A stretch of 64,000 nt of DNA from Erythrobacter litoralis HTCC2594 (lineage in GTDB: Bacteria; Pseudomonadota; Alphaproteobacteria; Sphingomonadales; Sphingomonadaceae), in NCBI RefSeq assembly GCF_000013005.1, contig NC_007722.1, forward strand, positions 1,059,501 through 1,123,500, written 5' to 3'. Position 1 is the stretch's first letter; every line of letters starts with the position of its first letter. A program made the translations under genes and the position numbers. Positions 62,377 through 64,000 of the stretch are shown here, in pieces. The notes under the pieces are model-generated. The model searched no databases and was not told the origin of the DNA. It saw only the letters and a program-made list of their open reading frames with translations.

Positions 62377-63114
62377 TTGACCGAACGCCGCTGGAAAATC
62401 TCACGCCGGATCGGGAAGCTGCGCTGGGACCGGCGCTTTATCTCGCTGCTGATCCTCGCTGCAGTGGCGCTCGCGACGTGGAGCTGGCTGCGCGACAACC
62501 CCGGCTCCAACCCCTGGGCACCGCTCGACCTGCGCGACGAGCCGGGCTGGGCGACCGAACGGAAAATCCGCGCCCTGCGCGACGACCCGGCGCAATGTCG
62601 CGCGGTGCTCGAACGCAGCGAAGTCGCTTTCACCGCCCTGCCATCGGCGGGCGAGGGTCCGTGTCGGCGACAGAACCCCACACGCCTGCAAGGCTATCCG
62701 CTCAGCCCCGATACCCCGCCGACCAGCTGCGCCGTCGCAGCGGCGATGGAGATCTGGCTGGAGCAAGGCGTTCAGCCCGCAGCGCGGGAGATTTACGGGC
62801 AGGGCATCGCCCGGATCGAGCATCTCGGAGCCTATAGCTGCCGCAGGCTCTACGGTGCCGACACTGGCCCGTGGAGCGAGCATGCGACCGCCAACGCCAT
62901 CGATATCTCCGCCTTCGTGCTGGAGGATGGCAGCAGGATCAGCCTGCTCGGCAACTGGAACGATGAAGACGACGACGCGCGTTTCCTGCGCAAAGCGCGC
63001 GACGCCGCCTGCGAGGTGTTCGGGACGGTGCTGTCACCCGATTACAATGCCGCGCACCGCGATCACTTCCATTTCGACCAGCAGGCGCGCGGCTTCGGCG
63101 GCGTCTGCCGCTAA
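62377..63114 (+). CDS. Extensin-family (Extensin_2/DUF) envelope protein
   Basis: The 245-residue protein has one N-terminal membrane helix (FISLLILAAVALATWSWL). The family domain has cysteines that can pair (near residues 76, 96, 118 and 156) and the motifs SEHATANAIDISAF and AHRDHFHFD. These histidine-aspartate motifs resemble zinc ligands of M15-type D-Ala-D-Ala peptidases. TTG 62377 was taken as start because GAGCGGAG lies eight bases upstream; longer frames overlap dnaE2. It follows dnaE2 by 13 bases and may be read from the same transcript. Confidence 0.87.
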   Translation: MTERRWKISRRIGKLRWDRRFISLLILAAVALATWSWLRDNPGSNPWAPLDLRDEPGWATERKIRALRDDPAQCRAVLERSEVAFTALPSAGEGPCRRQNPTRLQGYPLSPDTPPTSCAVAAAMEIWLEQGVQPAAREIYGQGIARIEHLGAYSCRRLYGADTGPWSEHATANAIDISAFVLEDGSRISLLGNWNDEDDDARFLRKARDAACEVFGTVLSPDYNAAHRDHFHFDQQARGFGGVCR

Positions 63115-63800
63115 TTCGTCTCCAGCGCGTATCCGGCCGAGCGGACGGTGCGAATCGGATCGTCCGCCCCTGGCACGTCGATTGCCTTGCGCAGACGGCG
63201 AATGTGCACATCGACCGTGCGCAGTTCGATATCGCTGCCCGTGCCCCACACGCCATCGAGCAATTGCCCGCGGCTGAAGACGCGCCCCGGACTTTCCATG
63301 AAGAACTTGAGCAGGCGATACTCGGTAGGCCCGAGCTGTAGCGTCTCACCGCGGCGTGACACCTTGTGCGCGACCGGATCGAGCACGATGTCGCCGGCCT
63401 GGATCGTCTCGCCGGCAAGGGCAGGGCGGATGCGCCGCATCACGGCGGCGACGCGCGCCAGCAATTCGCGCGGGCTGAACGGCTTGACCATGTAATCGTC
63501 GGCGCCGGTATCGAGCCCGCGAACGCGGTCGTCCTCCGCCTCTCGCGCGGTCAACATGATGATAGGGACGTGCGCGGTTTCCTTTTCGCGCCGCAACCGG
63601 CGGCAGACCTCTATCCCGCTGGTGCCTTCGATCATCCAGTCGAGGATGACCAGGTCCGGTACGTCCTCGCTCGCCATGAGAAGCGCTTCGTCGCCGTCCG
63701 ACGTGGTGCGCACGCCATAGCCTTCGTTCGTGAACCGATATTCGAGGAGCTCCGCCAGGGCGGGGTCGTCCTCTACCAGAAGGAGTTTCGCTTTAGGCAA
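63111..63800 (-). CDS. phoB: PhoB phosphate-response regulator
   Basis: The 229-residue OmpR-type regulator has a receiver domain with Asp54 (LVILDWM) and acidic pocket E10/D11/D12. It has a C-terminal winged helix (FSRGQLLDGVWGTGSDIELRTVDVHIRRLRKAI). It is the phosphate-starvation activator paired with PhoR. TTG 63800 (MPKAKLLLVEDD) gives the usual length; GTG 63809 is an alternative. It lies downstream of phoU on the same strand, a typical pst-phoU-phoB order. Its last four bases overlap the extensin-family gene end. Confidence 0.92.
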   Translation of the reverse strand: MPKAKLLLVEDDPALAELLEYRFTNEGYGVRTTSDGDEALLMASEDVPDLVILDWMIEGTSGIEVCRRLRREKETAHVPIIMLTAREAEDDRVRGLDTGADDYMVKPFSPRELLARVAAVMRRIRPALAGETIQAGDIVLDPVAHKVSRRGETLQLGPTEYRLLKFFMESPGRVFSRGQLLDGVWGTGSDIELRTVDVHIRRLRKAIDVPGADDPIRTVRSAGYALETN

Positions 63801-63879
63801 CTCAACCACCCCGCTTCGATAGCCTTGCGAGGGGCGATATTGCAATCTTGGGTCAGTGTTGTTTCAACGATGACAGTTT

Positions 63880-64000
63880 TTAGTCATCATCGGGCGGATA
63901 ATGCCCGGTCGCGGCAAAGTGCACCATTTCTGCAACATTGGTCGCGTGGTCGCCGATCCGTTCGATGTTCTTGGCCACGAAAAGGAGCTGCGCCGCAGTC
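63880..64000 (-). CDS. phoU: PhoU phosphate-transport regulator, C-terminal end
   Basis: Only the last 39 codons are in the window (AKNIERIGDHATNVAEMVHF, then a short polar tail). The ERIGDHATN motif is the conserved metal-binding helix of PhoU. The gene continues past the right edge. PhoU tunes PhoR-PhoB signalling and Pst transport. Confidence 0.93.
   Translation of the reverse strand, partial: TAAQLLFVAKNIERIGDHATNVAEMVHFAATGHYPPDDD

Overview
The window is chromosomal DNA of a GC-rich alphaproteobacterium. Gene content points to the order Sphingomonadales, probably an Erythrobacteraceae member such as Erythrobacter, Qipengyuania or Altererythrobacter. The support is the zapA / 6S RNA / fau block, a PrsK-PrsR-PrsT (XrtA/PEP-CTERM) signalling module, alphaproteobacterial LexA boxes of the form GAAC-N7-GAAC, an ImuA-ImuB-DnaE2 mutasome, and palindromic repeat families common in sphingomonads. 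The genus is inferred, not proven. No prophage, insertion sequence, CRISPR array or plasmid function was seen.

Layout. 1-3.4 kb: mfd (cut by the window edge), sdhE, recG and a low-molecular-weight phosphatase. 3.4-8.3 kb: a DUF885 metallopeptidase, an ABC1/AarF kinase-like protein, a DUF3429 membrane protein, tRNA-Pro and thyA. 8.4-12.1 kb: a branched-chain 2-oxoacid dehydrogenase operon (E1 alpha, E1 beta, E2). 12.1-17.4 kb: tRNA-Asp, a nitronate monooxygenase-like enzyme, a GPH-type transporter that seems to start at CTG, DUF2842, fau, 6S RNA, and zapA with a small coiled-coil partner. 17.6-25.8 kb: central carbon genes (tkt-gap-pgk plus a thioesterase and an oxygenase, then fda) and thiE. 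25.9-34.6 kb: envelope enzymes (L,D-transpeptidase, M23 peptidase), efp, an inositol phosphatase family gene, tRNA-Leu, an SLC13-type carrier and an M20 hydrolase. 34.6-38.0 kb: long-form isocitrate lyase with a 56-residue gene behind it and a divergent ScfR/RamB-type regulator. 38.4-45.1 kb: sugar transferase, PrsK, PrsR and PrsT, tightly overlapped. 45.1-51.9 kb: transporters, DUF475, panB and a flavin/PLP-oxidase-like stress protein.

52.0-62.4 kb is the most interesting part: two SOS-controlled units for mutagenic DNA repair. The first is imuA-imuB behind a perfect LexA box. The second is radical SAM DNA-repair protein, UdgX-type uracil-DNA-binding protein and dnaE2, behind a second perfect LexA box that lies on the -10 element and ends one base before the start codon, so the message is predicted to be leaderless. 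The region is crowded with palindromic repeats of several families. Two lie between the genes of the second unit. Four more lie inside reading frames without breaking them: two in dnaE2, one forming the end of imuA, one near the start of imuB. All three mutasome subunits therefore appear to carry repeat-derived peptides.

62.4-64 kb: an extensin-family protein, then phoB and the end of phoU, the downstream end of a phosphate-control operon. Start sites were set by Shine-Dalgarno spacing, signal peptides and known protein N-termini. Family calls rest on motifs read by eye; no database search was possible.
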